Source: Nautilus pompilius
Lineage: Eukaryota > Mollusca > Cephalopoda > Nautilida > Nautilidae
NCBI GenBank assembly: GCA_018389105.1
Contig: JACATO010001093.1
Location: 1-64,000 of the forward strand
Length of the DNA: 64,000 nucleotides
Reading direction: 5' to 3'
Shown here: positions 23,901 through 34,132 of the stretch, piece by piece
Position numbering within the stretch: position 1 is the first letter of the stretch
How the letters are laid out: each line of letters starts with the position of its first letter
Made by a program: the position numbers and the translations under genes
Notes under the pieces: model-generated
What the model was told of the DNA's origin: nothing
What the model saw: only the letters and a program-made list of their open reading frames with translations
Databases searched by the model: none

Positions 23901-24920
23901 CAGCATCCACAGCCATCCAAGCTAGCTGAACAATGCAGCTCACCTGCAGATTTCTGGCATCTGCTTGATCTGACTGCACTAGAGGATGGGACAGCACGTA
24001 CTTTTGACAACCCACTGTGCTGTTTACAGACAGCAGGGCACAAATCTGTAAAAACCTCCTATTCGGGTCTCATAACAACTTTAAAACCAAACCTAAATCA
24101 AGATTTCCTTGGTACGGAATAACCAAGCTACAAAATCAGACTGACATCACTATTCTCATAACTGCTGCAAAGTCAAGGAAGCAGAAAGTTCCAACCTCCA
24201 TTCATCTTTGGAAGGAAAAATACTAATTTAAAACACACGTGGAATCTGAGAGCACTTCTATTATTCTGCAAAAACAGCTTTAGTTGAAGCGTTCATAACA
24301 GATTGCTCCTAATCCTCCTCCTGTACAAAACAAGTGCTCCCATTATTCTAATAGGTACCATCATACCAGCAAATCGTCTATTGTTGTGGTTATTACACCT
24401 TTTAAGAATATTCATATCTCCTACAAAAAGGAGAGATGAAGACGTTCGGCTGCTTTAACAGGTTTTCAAAAATATATCATTTACTCAACGATCCGCCCTT
24501 GGATTATTTCCGCGAATAAACACATCACGACAAAAGTTGCGTGTCTACTGATTGCTGCACTGGAGCTGGATACATATAAAGAAGAAAAGCAATGCAAATG
24601 TCGGGGTTAATTCTGATGAAGTAAATGCCTACACCAACAAACGGATCGCTTGACTATTTCGGGTGTAAACGATCGATGCAGTCGGATGCCAGTTGACGGG
24701 GAAACCGAAAGCGAAAATACAAGCGGAAGTTCTTTCCTTCTACGAACCACAGCCACAGGAATAAAGTTCTAGTAATATTCGCAATTCCAATCTTCACTTT
24801 TAGGTTTCGTATATGAAAGGATAATCACCACCAAAGTCGGCACACGCGGGACCAACGTTAATAAACCGGGCGGCGCCGTACCTCGGCGAGTTTTAACTTG
24901 GCTCCCGTTTGTTCTGACAT
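5862..24920 (-). CDS. PARP9/PARP14-family macrodomain protein with giant tandem-repeat domain; no PARP catalytic domain found
   Basis: Spliced minus-strand gene. Exons read: 24920-24882 (start MSEQTGAKLKLAE, donor GAG|GTACGG), uncertain N-terminal exons, 22683-11521, 11014-10511, 8914-8853, 7073-6837 and 6140-5862 (stop). From the giant exon on, all junction phases agree. Domain order: a KH-like module (LNYDEWNRAEVKDYI), about 3,000 residues of tandem repeats, KH-like modules (EFVSVIGFVDDVKKTYEEIV), macrodomain 1 and macrodomain 2. The order matches PARP14 and PARP9, interferon-induced antiviral and DNA-repair factors whose macrodomains bind ADP-ribose. Those have a C-terminal PARP domain; here a stop directly follows macrodomain 2. 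The product would exceed 4,000 residues. Two ISRE-like motifs at the 5' end fit interferon control. Odd points are about a dozen small indels in the repeat array, an A8 run breaking frame near 22,667, and a weak donor (GAG|GTTGGT) after 8853. Family assignment is firm; the N-terminal exons and exact start are not. Confidence 0.8.
7074..8852 (-). other. intron of the macrodomain gene
   Basis: This is a 1.8-kb AT-rich intron interrupting macrodomain 2. It holds a short (TTA)n tract near 8,190-8,215. I recognise no transposon or RNA gene in it. Confidence 0.6.
8948..10159 (-). mobile_element. internally deleted hAT transposon with 8-bp target-site duplication
   Basis: The element runs from 8956 to 10151 (1,196 bp). 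Its left end starts CAGTGGTTCC, and the right end reads CACTG outward. Identical 8-bp target sites CACTAGTG lie at 8948-8955 and 10152-10159. It keeps only the C-terminus of a transposase on the minus strand, followed toward 10151 by a GC-richer part with a CCAAT box, probably the old promoter. The middle of the gene is gone, so it is a non-autonomous derivative. It lies in an intron of the macrodomain gene, 41 bp upstream of the splice acceptor of exon 8914-8853. Confidence 0.88.
9180..9410 (-). pseudogene. hAT transposase C-terminal fragment
   Basis: An open stretch of about 76 codons contains ETGFSTLVHLKTKARIRV followed by IEDDMRLALANIWP. This is the conserved C-terminal dimerisation block of hAT (Charlie/ZBED-like) transposases. 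No N-terminal or catalytic part is present inside the element. Confidence 0.85.
10511..11680 (-). CDS. macrodomain 1 of the PARP9/14-like protein (divergent)
   Basis: The domain starts at the 3' end of the giant exon (about 11680-11521; LTKNLIIPWKGTIFRCPVDAF) and continues in exon 11014-10511 with GEILLTNKWYHPGNFMIHL, a long helix, GTIGVGIPCEKMCP and KKIILIDDD. The fold pattern (VDA strand, gEixT strand, IH strand, helix, SIA/GTI loop, final strand) is that of the first macrodomain of PARP9/14. The usual VDxxVNAAN motif is replaced by VDAFIDFLAEGSNL, and the GxG loop by PCEKMC, so ADP-ribose binding is doubtful. The acceptor at 11015 (CACAAG|) is chosen because only it keeps phase with the donor at 11521. 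The exon ends at T|GTAAGT, 10511. Confidence 0.7.
11521..22683 (-). CDS. giant 11.2-kb central exon of the macrodomain gene
   Basis: The exon runs from the acceptor TTTTTTTAATAG|ATT at 22683 to the donor G|GTAAGT at 11521. It encodes about 3,700 residues: roughly 100 of unassigned sequence (e.g. FADLCLEWGYPLDAFQ), a KH-like module near 22,380-22,200, a linker, the tandem-repeat domain (21,960-12,730), a second linker, KH-like modules (about 12,400-11,750) and the start of macrodomain 1. PARP14 also has an unusually large exon in this part, but without such an array. One frame break in the unique part is an A8 run near 22,667: the upstream acceptor is in frame only if the run had seven A. An alternative acceptor near 22,602 would avoid it. 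Confidence 0.75.
12730..21960 (-). repeat. coding tandem-repeat array, about 145 units of 57 and 75 bp in 510/642-bp blocks
   Basis: Every unit carries the core SKQ[RN]SSDQF. Two unit types alternate: a 19-residue unit continuing LERKYTEG(VA/DT) or LERKYTERVA, and a 25-residue unit continuing QEQQHTEGSSQTGT(YG/DA). The Arg-to-Asn variant, marked in DNA by GACGAATTC, recurs at 18409, 19051, 19561, 20071, 20581 and 21223 (the last as GATGAATTC). The steps are 642, 510, 510, 510 and 642 bp, showing a higher-order repeat of eight units (510 bp) or ten (642 bp). From 18,021 to 22,370 the frame is unbroken. Between 13,036 and 18,020 about a dozen 1-2-bp indels interrupt it, mostly clustered in three places. 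The translated domain is hydrophilic, rich in Ser, Gln, Glu, Lys, Arg and Thr, with no Cys or Trp, and is probably disordered. Confidence 0.95.
22690..24881 (-). other. 5' introns of the macrodomain gene with candidate N-terminal exons
   Basis: The best candidate is 22989-22889: acceptor TTTTTTTTGTTGTAG, then 33 codons including EVEEKLYKPQWHFADIV, ending in phase with the giant exon, though its donor (ATG|GTGGAC) is weak. Others are 23202 leftward (acceptor TTGTTCAG, IVAIDAEQGTAHWIKY), 23480-23420 (ending THYTE|GTAGAT), and an open stretch near 24050-23950 ending GCAG|GTGAG. The first three are phase-compatible in series; the last is not. These would encode the N-terminal region before the first KH module. 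None is certain. Confidence 0.35.
24701..24716 (+). promoter_or_regulatory. ISRE-like element, GAAACCGAAAGCGAAA
   Basis: Three GAAA tetramers are spaced by two bases, the consensus bound by IRF proteins and ISGF3. It lies about 170 bp inside intron 1 of the macrodomain gene. PARP9 and PARP14 are interferon-stimulated in mammals, which makes this match more credible. Confidence 0.55.
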
Positions 24921-25088
24921 TTTCCCTCACGGTCAGGGAAGTAAATGCACCGAGACATCTTGACTACACCCAGGAGCTCCATCTTCATCGCTACCCGCAC
25001 AGAGAACGAACGAACGACTTACATTTCCAGTACTCGCCCAGATCAGCCGAACGAGAGGAGAGCAAAGAGCACTCACCACCCGACAGGC

Positions 25089-25104
25089 GAAAGTGAAAGT
25101 GAAG
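25089..25104 (+). promoter_or_regulatory. ISRE-like element, GAAAGTGAAAGTGAAG
   Basis: This is the classic GAAANNGAAANNGAA pattern, about 170 bp upstream of the start codon of the macrodomain gene and within the divergent promoter. It could also act on the right-hand gene. Confidence 0.6.
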
Positions 25105-25269
25105 TGGGCTTTACCCACTTCCTGTGACCCGAACGAACGTCAGCTCCACCGCGAAGGAAGTTTTATTTCGGGTAAAGGGAATAAAACAACTTTTATTCTT
25201 TTTATTATTTACTGTGTTTTTTTTTTTTCCGTAAACTGTCCAGTGGGTCTTCGGCGACATGACCACGAC

Positions 25270-25519
25270 GAGCAGACCGGCCTCGTTCGGGGGGGGAGGT
25301 ACGGAATTCTGGGATTGCTTATCAGACAAGCATTCCCATTGGTCAGCTATAACGGAAGCGCTTCCTTCAAATACCGAGCGGCCGGACGAGCCGGTGATGG
25401 TCGGTTGTTAATGCGCCTGGAACTTCGTCAGAAAGTCGCCGAAGCCGACTGGGAGCGGAGTCCGTATTCCAGGTTTTACTGGGGAGAGTGTAGTGGCTGT
25501 CGGCCGCTTTAATCAACAG
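25270..25519 (+). other. candidate 5' untranslated exon of the KEN/D-box gene
   Basis: A strong splice donor, CAG|GTAGGT, closes a CpG-rich stretch at 25519. The next exon begins near 26,595-26,608 (acceptors TTTTCCAG or ATTGTAG) and contains the ATG. The transcription start is not visible, so the left boundary is a guess. Confidence 0.4.
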
Positions 25520-26633
25520 GTAGGTGCCAGGTGTCTGACTCTGCCCACAGCTCATCGCTCAGTAACAGCCCCCGGGGCTGGGTCAGAGCCGTCCCTGACG
25601 GGCGGTCTAGAGCGAGTCCCGCTCACAGTCGTAGTACGTGGCTGATCTGTCTTTGGCTCCCACTGATTACTGTCAGAAATGTTCTGCTTACAGCAACCGT
25701 CAGTTTGCCCGACCGCAGTGGACAGCCGCCATATTTTCTGCTCGCTTTGACTCGAAAATGTGACATTCTAGCGCATTCTTTCCTTCCCCGCTGCCTCGAA
25801 GTTCGTTCAGCCAGGTGGGGGGTGGGGTGTGTGACTAAAGTTACAGTAAAATCAGTCCGAGTGATGATGGCCTGGGGTGGGGGATGAAGGTTTCGCTTGT
25901 AAACCGACCTGTGTAAGGCTGGAAGTTTACTTTTTATATAAACAGAAGAGAGAAAATTAGGCGTTTGTGCAGTTTTCCGAATATGTGCGCAACAGTATCC
26001 TTGAAGTATAGAATGTAGTGGAACTTCCAGTGTAAACATCTAGTTGGAGGGAAGAAGTGGTGATGGGGGTGGATGTGAAACTATGGAGAAACAGTTTTTG
26101 TATTTATACGCAATATACTTGAAATAGTCATTTTACAACATCATTAAAACATTTACACCGCCCAACTTACTTCGCCCAAACATTAATCAGACTTTTCGCA
26201 GGATAGCATGCTGCTTGGGATGTTCTCTTCTCTCCGGATATATCTTTTTCTATGAAATTTGGATTTAGTCAGGTCTTGTTAACCTCCATCCTACAAATAT
26301 GCTTTCCATTAGATCAGTGAGAGCTATTCTAAAGTGGAATCACCCATACATCAAGGGTTAGGGTTAGTGATGTTAATAAAATGCATGCATATTGCTAGTT
26401 GTATGGTAGATACTGAAAATACTGCTTTATTAACAATAAATGCATTGGTTTTGTTTATGGGTGTTCGTATAGCTTAAGAAATTTGGTTACTATACATCAC
26501 TGATATTATTTGAATTTTTGGAAGAAATGTGCTGAAGAATATTCTTGTTGTTGCTTATTGTGATGTTTTGTAACATATTGTCTCTATTTTCCAGATTTAA
26601 TATTGTAGGTGGAACTAGAAGACAGTAGCAGAT

Positions 26634-29600
26634 ATGACTACTTTTAAACCTTTCATAGACAAGGAAAATGTTGCTGCTGGTGGACTTTCTCTAAAAAGTA
26701 GAGTGGGTATGTTGATTTTGCAATTGTAAAGTTTCATGTTTAACTTATTTATGAATTCCAGTGGAAGCGTATAAAGATTTTTTGATGGACAGTCTTTTTC
26801 TCGCAAAATTCTAGCTGTTTTTTGTTCAAAGATTTTGTTCCTTAGTGGTAAATTATGAAAAGCTTCTATTTTACTTGTTTGTTTCTGACCATTGTAATTA
26901 TAATACCATGCAGATCTAATTTGGAGTTGAGGCTAGTTATTTTTGTGAGAATTGAGTTTTGAAATTTAAACATTTAAAAAAAAAATTACATTCCCCCATC
27001 CTCCAGGAATAGACTGTTCCCTTTGCATATCAAATTTTGTGAGCTGGTAGTTAACAAGGTAGATTCTTAATGACCAAATAAGATATTGAAACTGGGTCAT
27101 TTTTCAATAAATTGGGTTTAATTTTGGGCAAAGCTAGCAAAACAATTGCAGCTGTCCCAAGGAAACTTAAAATTGTGTAGCAGTCAGTGAAATTTGGATA
27201 AGTGTTGTTAATAGTGATAGTCCTAGTGTATGTATCTGATTAAATTTGACAGCAATTTTATTGATGTACTATTATGGACTTTGCTTTAACAAAGTGAATG
27301 CTTCAGATTTCGGGTCTTAAAAGTACCTGAACACACTTCATGCATTGAGCTGACTGATAGTCAGCAAGTAAACGTGGCTGTGCAGTTTTTAGCGTACACC
27401 AGAAAAGCAACAATTGGTAATTAGTTTCCTGTGGGCTAAAGGCTTAGCTTTTATCTACTATAGAAAGTTCTTTCCATATTGTGGCAAGTTAGTGCAAAGA
27501 AAAGTATGAGCGAGCTGACAGGTTTAAAATGACTGATCATCAGTAGTGGATAAAACAGACCTGGATGTTGCAGCATGACAATGCCAGACCACATTGCTTT
27601 AGCAACCATCAAGACTGAACAGATTGCGCTTTCAGCCAATACAAAGCCTTCCTATAGTCCTGATCTTTCCGTGTCTGGTATTTTGCTTTGGAATCCTTAA
27701 ACATGTTCTAAGATTTGCCAGTTGTGGCTGATAACATCCTATTAAGCTGTATCAAGAGCATGACTTTCTGGACTAGATCTGTTGCAAAAACTGGTTGAAT
27801 AGATTAGTGATGCAGTTGAATAAATGGTACTCGGTCATTTGTTTTACTTATTGCTGTTACTTTCTGCAACACCTTTGTACATATGAAACTGAACACCATT
27901 TATAATCATCTAAAAACAGTTAGGTGCAGAAGATTCATGTAAAAAAAAAAAAAAATGTAAATATGTTAAATTAAAATTTTCAGTCTTTAAAGATTTGGAA
28001 CAAAAGGATGTCTAATGAATATATCTAAGAAAAATGTCTAGGTTAATCTAATTCTTGGATTTTGAGTAATTTCTAGATATGCTAAGCTACCTGCTCTAAA
28101 AAAAAAAATGGGATTTTTGCATTCCTTGAAATACTTAGTTTTTCTGAGACTTATCTTATACACGAACATCACAACCTGAACCAATAGATATAACCTGAAT
28201 CTCAACATAATAGGAGGTTAAATAATGGTCCCAGCTAGAAGATGTTAGTCTTGTAACTTTTCTGTTGGATGACTGGACAATGTTTCTTTCCAGGTTCTAA
28301 AACCCACCATCAAGGGGACCTTGGTTTTGCTACTCCACGAAAGGCTTTAGGGAATGTGAACTGGGTCCTGCAGTCATCCAAGCAGACTACTTCTAGCTCA
28401 AAGAAAGGAGTGCCACAAAATGGATCACTAAAGTGTATATCTGAAAACGAGTGGACCCCACGAAGGGTGCTGTGTGATGTGAATGGAGGTCTGCAGTCAT
28501 TCAGACAGACCCCTGGCCTTAACAAGGGATTAAACACAAGACTGGTAAAGAATGAGAATGAAAGCAGCTGTAGGAAACATTCAAGTGACCATAAACTGGT
28601 CAGACAACCTTTGGCATCTATTTCTCAAAATGCTAAGGTAGCTATAAACAGTTTTAGAGCTCAGTTTAAAAATGCTTAATGTTTTCAGAACAGGGAGAAT
28701 GTGATTTAGATTACTTGCAGTGCTGGAGTCTTGCATATATTACTGAAAAGTAAATGGTCACAAAGTGATACAAGGGTAAACGAGTCTGCATTAAGTAGAC
28801 AAGTGGTTTACAAACCAGGGGTTGTGAAGCTGTTCAACCACCATGACTTTCATTTGAGATTTTGTCCATCCTTGCACATTACTGCTCTCTCAGATAGCAG
28901 CCTAGAGTATGAAAGTTTTATTTCAGTATGTTTAATACATATTACGTATCTATTCACATTTCTTAACCAGACATCGTTGTGCTTGCACTGATGGCAATGG
29001 AAGTGGCATCACTTTTAAAAAGATTGGGAACCACTGGAAGTGCAGTAGTGGTTTTTCTTGGTTATTTTTAGGAAGATAAAAATTAACAGCATCTTTTATA
29101 CTCATTTGTGTACTTTTCAACATTTTGTCAATGATACATTTGACTGTCTGATTTTAGTTTGGTGTATGCTAGTTTGTCTGCTATATTAGCAATCATCTTA
29201 ACATTCTGTATGTGATGTCCTTTTTTTAAAGTTTTAATATTAAGAGAGAACCAACAAAACTTGTACTGTTTTTATCTTAATTTTTTGGATGCTTGTGAAG
29301 GTATGTAGATAAGTTGTATCGATTTGTAGCATGTGCTTTGGCATACATTATGCAAAACCTACCTTAAAAATCATTAAATGGATATTGTTTTGGGGTTCTG
29401 AGTGAAGCATGGATAGAGAAGCTTTTTATGCCGTTCTGCTTCACAAGTTCAGATCAGGCCACAAAGCGAGCATGGTACGGGGACATAGCAAATGAGCACA
29501 CAGTACAACAATGATTCACAAAGTTTCTATCAGGAGACGAGCCTTGAAGATAAGGAACGTAGATGTCCTTCCAGCTCTGAGTCTGAAAGCCTCAGTTGAA

Positions 29601-31231
29601 GCTGTTCCAAGAAAACAAATTGCTGGAGAGCTCGACATAAGCACTGCGTTCCAGGCATCTTGACGTACTTGGCCAGGTGAAAAGGCTCAACCAAGTGGGT
29701 GCCTCACGAGTTGAATGAACAACAAAATCGTTGATTAAAGATCTGCTCTTCGCTTGTCATAAGAAACTAAACCTGGTGAAACCTTCGCAGCAAAAGGATG
29801 TTGTTGTGAATTAAATGTTCATCTGAAACACTCCCAACAGCAGGTGTCAGTGAATTGAAGAGGTCCAATCCTGCTCCATGAAGCTCGTCCTCACGACTCT
29901 TCAGAAACTGAATACACATTGGGGTACCAAGTTCTCCCTCACCCAGCCTATTCACCAGACCTTTGTCCCACAGACTACCCCCTTTTCAAACACCTTGACA
30001 GCTTCCTCCGTATGAAATCCTTCTCCAACCAAGCAGCAACTGAAACTGCCTTCCAACAGTTTATCGACTACAGAAATCCAGATTTTTTTCAAAATGGTAT
30101 AAATGCTTTTGTAACTCCCTGGCAGAAGTGTACTGATTGTAACGGAACTTTGGTTAATAAACTTCACGTTCAGCAACGATACGAAGTCTGTTTCTTTGTT
30201 GTGGTAATAAAAAAAAAAAAAAAAAAACCCTGACAACTTTTCTAATAAACTAATGGAACCATTCACTGTTACCTAAATGCCCTACTAAGAACATCTGAAA
30301 TGAGCTTGCTGCACAGGGATATGTAACTGTTTCCAGCTAAGACTTAATCACTCAAATGTAGTTGATCTCAACTAGCATTTCATCTAAGTTAATATTTAAA
30401 GGGTCAAAAGATCAATCAGCATAAAGTGCAATAGATTGAATTTGGGGGTTTTGAGTAACTTTTCAAGTCTAACCCAAAATTGGAGATTAGCAATAGAACC
30501 CATATGGATATGAAGACTGCAAGCCTAAATTTATTGACTTTACCTTGGATTCAGGGTAACTTATCAGCTGTTAATTAACCAAGTGTTAAAAATATTTTAA
30601 TGTTCCTCTAAATGAGCACTAATGGGACATTTCTCATCTGGCTGCATTTTGTACATTCTAAATGTTTGTTACAACTTGATCTGCAGACTGACAAGCATCT
30701 GGAAGCAGACCAGAGCTGTTACATCACCTCTGCCTGATTTTGATAGCACAATGCCCAGCACTAAGTTACATTAAGTAGATATTGTAAGGAATTTGATTTA
30801 ACTGACTGATTATTAATTAATTACTCTTGCAGTGTTCTATTAAACAATTTTTAATAAAGTATTAGTATTTAAGTTGCTTTCTATTATGCATCATGGTATT
30901 AATGCTTGGTTAAAATGTTCTATATTTTTGTTTTTGATGTTCATTGCACAGTGAAGAATAAGCAGTAATTCTAATGGAAATTGTTGGTATATTGCAGTTA
31001 AGAGTTTAAATATTCATTGTGGTCTGTATTAGGTTAAACTGAAAATCATTTTCTGGACATGCAGCCAATGGTGAGTTTGACTGCGTACCTAGGCTCTAAG
31101 TCAATCCAAAACACTTCTCCTTTCAGCCTGCATCTGTGAAAAGCAAGCTTGGTGCCACAGGTTTCGAGTCAACTCCAGCAGCAGGAGCACAAAAGGCGGG
31201 GGGAGGGAGACAGGAGTTGAAGATGAAATAG
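26634..31231 (+). CDS. small KEN-box/D-box protein, securin-like N-terminus
   Basis: Three coding exons in consistent phase: 26634-26706 (donor G|GTATGT), 28294-28637 (acceptor TTTCTTTCCAG, donor AAG|GTAGCT) and 31127-31231 (acceptor TTCTCCTTTCAG, stop TAG). They give 173 residues. A KEN box is at residues 10-12 (IDKENVAAGG). Two copies of a 19-residue motif start at Thr38 and Thr79: TPRKALGNVNWVLQSSKQT and TPRRVLCDVNGGLQSFRQT. Each contains an RxxL destruction box. The first is very like the RKALGxVN block of securin (PTTG1), the APC/C substrate that inhibits separase. Securin's acidic EIEKFFP separase-binding segment is absent, and the C-terminus (KSKLGATGFESTP) is unfamiliar. If exon 2 were read past its donor it would stop at 28678, an alternative ending. 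It is likely an APC/C-regulated mitotic protein; its identity is unresolved. Confidence 0.65.
27450..27890 (+). mobile_element. decayed DD34D (mariner/Tc1-type) transposase remnant
   Basis: Translated plus-strand pieces in two frames read LQHDNARPHCFSNHQD and then PSYSPDLSVSGILLW, the HDNARPH and YSPDLxPxD blocks around the second and third catalytic positions of mariner transposases. Stops and frame changes are frequent. It lies in the first coding intron of the KEN/D-box gene. No terminal repeats were identified. Confidence 0.6.
29243..30248 (+). mobile_element. mariner transposon, internally deleted copy 1
   Basis: The right part encodes [19 protein letters not shown] and LVNK, the C-terminal half of a mariner transposase. 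The left part reads like its N-terminal helix-turn-helix region, with several stops. Compared with full mariners (about 1.3 kb) the middle of the transposase, including the first catalytic Asp, is missing. It is closely related to the inverted copy at 41138-42159 along its whole length. The ends are approximate because this copy is the more diverged. It lies in the second coding intron of the KEN/D-box gene. Confidence 0.8.
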
Positions 31232-33482
31232 AATAGTGCTATTTTATAAGGATGAAGGTAAAATGAAAAGTTCGGTTTGTAACCAGCAAACACTGCTGCT
31301 TCAGTTTTAGAACTGTTTTGAAGATTTAATATGGCAATCAGTAGCCATTAATCTATGAAGAATTGGGTCAAACTTGAAAAGCCTTGTCACCATAACATAA
31401 TGGATGCAAACTTATTGAAGAGGGGGTGAGGTTTCTAAATTATTTAAGATTTTCTAATTACTAATCTCTACAAGGGAGATAACCCTGGCATGGGACCGTC
31501 TAGTGTCAGCTGTTCACTAATGCCATCTTGTCTCAAGACCCAGCACTACTGACTTTGGCAGGGAAATTCTTAATAGAATCTCATTTTTAGATGTGGAGGA
31601 AATCCACGCAAATAGCTGAAGAGTGAGAGCTTGCCAAAGAGATAGGGTATACCAAGCCAACCCAACAGGGTTTGTTCCCTATCTCCTCAACCATGACAGT
31701 GCAGTAATTAACTAGTGGTTTCCCCTGCTAATAGCATTTGGCTGATTAATTGAAATCACCACCCAGGAATGGAACATTGGTAGGATGAGTTATCTCCACT
31801 GTTATTGTTGGCGTATTTTTCTGCAGGACCAGGAGTTGCCTTGTAACGTCAAACAATCCAAATACGTACATTAACAAATCTAGGATCTAAAGAAAATTTG
31901 ATCTTTGCTACATTTGTAGCATTGTGTTGTCTGTTCGCTTAGTACAACTAAGATGACTGCTTAGAATTGTATTGTGATACAAATGGCAGCCTTCTAACAA
32001 TAAATATACTAAACATTTTCTATTATAGGAATAAAGCTGCCATGCTGCACAAGTTTTTAAGAGAAACGAAGCAGTTCTAGTTAGGGAGCATAATAGCCCA
32101 CATTTACTGATTAATGGAAAGAAAAAAAAAATACCGGTAGGATTTTCAGAAGGCTTAAAAAAAAAAAAAAAAGTGGCCATTTTAATAACTTAAGACAAAC
32201 AGACAACACAAATAGTTTTTGCATTTTTGATGCATGCTTAAAACAACTTAATTTTGTTTTTTTTTTTTTTTAAGATCTCACAAGGGGAGATGCTTACAAT
32301 TTAATGATAATGCAGATGAGATGAACAGGATAGGTTATGTGGATTGTATGATTAACTGTTCCTTCGCTCTTCAGTTCGATTATACTCTGGTTACTTTTGA
32401 TTTGAGTCAGGTTCGCTTCAGGTTGTTTCAGACAGAAACGAGAATGGATTTCGTCTTCAGACATGGAAAAGTACAGCCTACTTAGGCATTGAGAGTTTTG
32501 TTGTTTTAAATTCAAGTTGTTATTAACTGATTTGTTTTAAAGATACAAGGATGTTGTATGATGAGTTGATAATAATCAAAGCTCTTCCATCCAATCTTCT
32601 ATTGGTTCATTTCAAACACCATTAATGCAGGCGATCAAGTACAGTTGGAGTATAATGACTAAATAAAGTAGAGGGGGACAGGACCTCTCTAAGGTTGGAC
32701 ACTTAAGAACATACTTATGACTATTGATTCTTTCGGTTAAATTTGGTTGGTTTTGATTTTTTAAAATCCAAATGAATATATGGATAAGAGTTCTACCACT
32801 CTTATATTAGAAATTGCTCTAATGTAGAGGTCAGTTTTCATTTGTTTAGAGATGGGTAAACTGTTTTTTAAATGATTGTTTTAAACTAGTGTACTGCTTT
32901 CTTGATTTGAATTAAGCCATCTTAATTTCTGCTGCTGCTTTACTACTTTCAGACTTGTAAATGTAACATTTTTATCACCATCCAGCACATTGATAAATGT
33001 GCATAAATTAGACTGATGCAACAGTTTCTTGGGGATTACAACAAAACAGTGCCAGGAGTGTGTAGAAAAACAACATTTCTGAAGGCAGAAAGGTGGATTC
33101 TGATGAATGTTTTAAGATCAACATGAGATAATGAAGTGTAAAGGGGTAAGAAACTTGGCATGTCAGAGATGATGAATTAATGGGAAAAAACAAATAAGTA
33201 GCTTTCACAACTTTGTTGGTACCAACCTGAGGAAAGAGCAAAGATTCTGCACCAAGGTTGTTGCTATGACAAAGGGCCTGCTTCATCTGCCACTGAAATG
33301 AGATATTCGCTAACCCTAAACACTCCAAAAATTCCACCTCTAATATCTCTAAATTTTCATTTATCTTTTTTCAAAAAAACTTAATTACTATATTTTTCTC
33401 CCTTTTAAATACGATCGATTGTGCTAAGTACTCGCTAATTATTCTTTTCTTTTTTTTTCGTGATCTACTTAACTGAACATTA
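31232..33482. other. 3' untranslated and intergenic sequence after the KEN/D-box gene
   Basis: The first clear AATAAA on the plus strand is at 31999-32004, giving a 3' UTR of about 780 bases if used. Poly-A, poly-T and AT-rich sequence follow. I recognise no gene, RNA or transposon. Confidence 0.45.
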
Positions 33483-33682
33483 AATACAAAATCAGTCCGT
33501 TTGTGTTGCGCTCAATGATCTGTTAAAAGAGAGGGGCCAGGTAACTGGAACTTGACGGAGGGAAACAACCGCCCGTCTTCGGCAGCATCAAAGTTGTTTG
33601 TTTCGATCTCTTAGAGAGCCTGATTTCATCTATGTACTGCATTGAGCCAGGTTCGCTCAAGGTGGGGTTTTTTCTTCCTTCA

Positions 33683-33829
33683 AATGATGCCAGGGGGGAC
33701 AACCACTTTGCTCCCTTGAAATAATGCCAGATGGGGGAACAACCACTTGGCTCCCTTGATATGATGCCAGGGGGGAACAACCACTTGGCTCCCTTGATAT
33801 GATGGGGGGGGGGGGGACAACAACTTTAG
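33683..33829. repeat. short G-rich tandem repeat upstream of GALC, four copies of about 40 bp
   Basis: The unit ATGATGCCAGGGGGG, then ACAACCACTTGGCTCCCTTG, recurs three times, with a fourth truncated copy that ends in a run of at least 13 G. It lies about 350-490 bp before the GALC start codon. Confidence 0.8.
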
Positions 33830-34132
33830 AAACTGTACAAACCGACCCTGACGCTTGGTTCTAGGCAGGTGAAGACTAATTTACCTATTTATGCCTCGTC
33901 TCACTGGGGATCGACGCTTGACCAAGATCCTGTCAACATAAGCACGTGGTAAGATTGCAGGTCTGCACCGAATACCTGGTACCGTAGTTATAGCAACGAA
34001 CTAACTTAACGCTACCTATCTACATAGGTAGGTTCTTTGTTTGTTTTTTTCGGGCAAAGGATGACTTTTTTCTTTTGAATTCTTTCATTGAAACCAGATA
34101 ATTATCAATTACTTTTTTTTTTTTTAAGGAAA

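Larger units (their letters stand above)
24640..25640. promoter_or_regulatory. CpG-rich divergent promoter region
   Basis: CpG density and GC content rise sharply here compared with the AT-rich flanks. The start exon of the macrodomain gene (24920-24882) points left. The presumed 5' exon of the KEN/D-box gene (donor CAG|GTAGGT at 25519) points right. The start sites would lie a few hundred bases apart, a typical bidirectional arrangement. No TATA box was noted. Confidence 0.6.

Noticed and set aside
31127-31231. Rejecting the last exon and ending the KEN/D-box protein at 28678
   Set aside because: The exon at 31127 has a strong acceptor, matching phase and an immediate in-frame stop, so the spliced form was preferred; the unspliced ending is kept only as an alternative.
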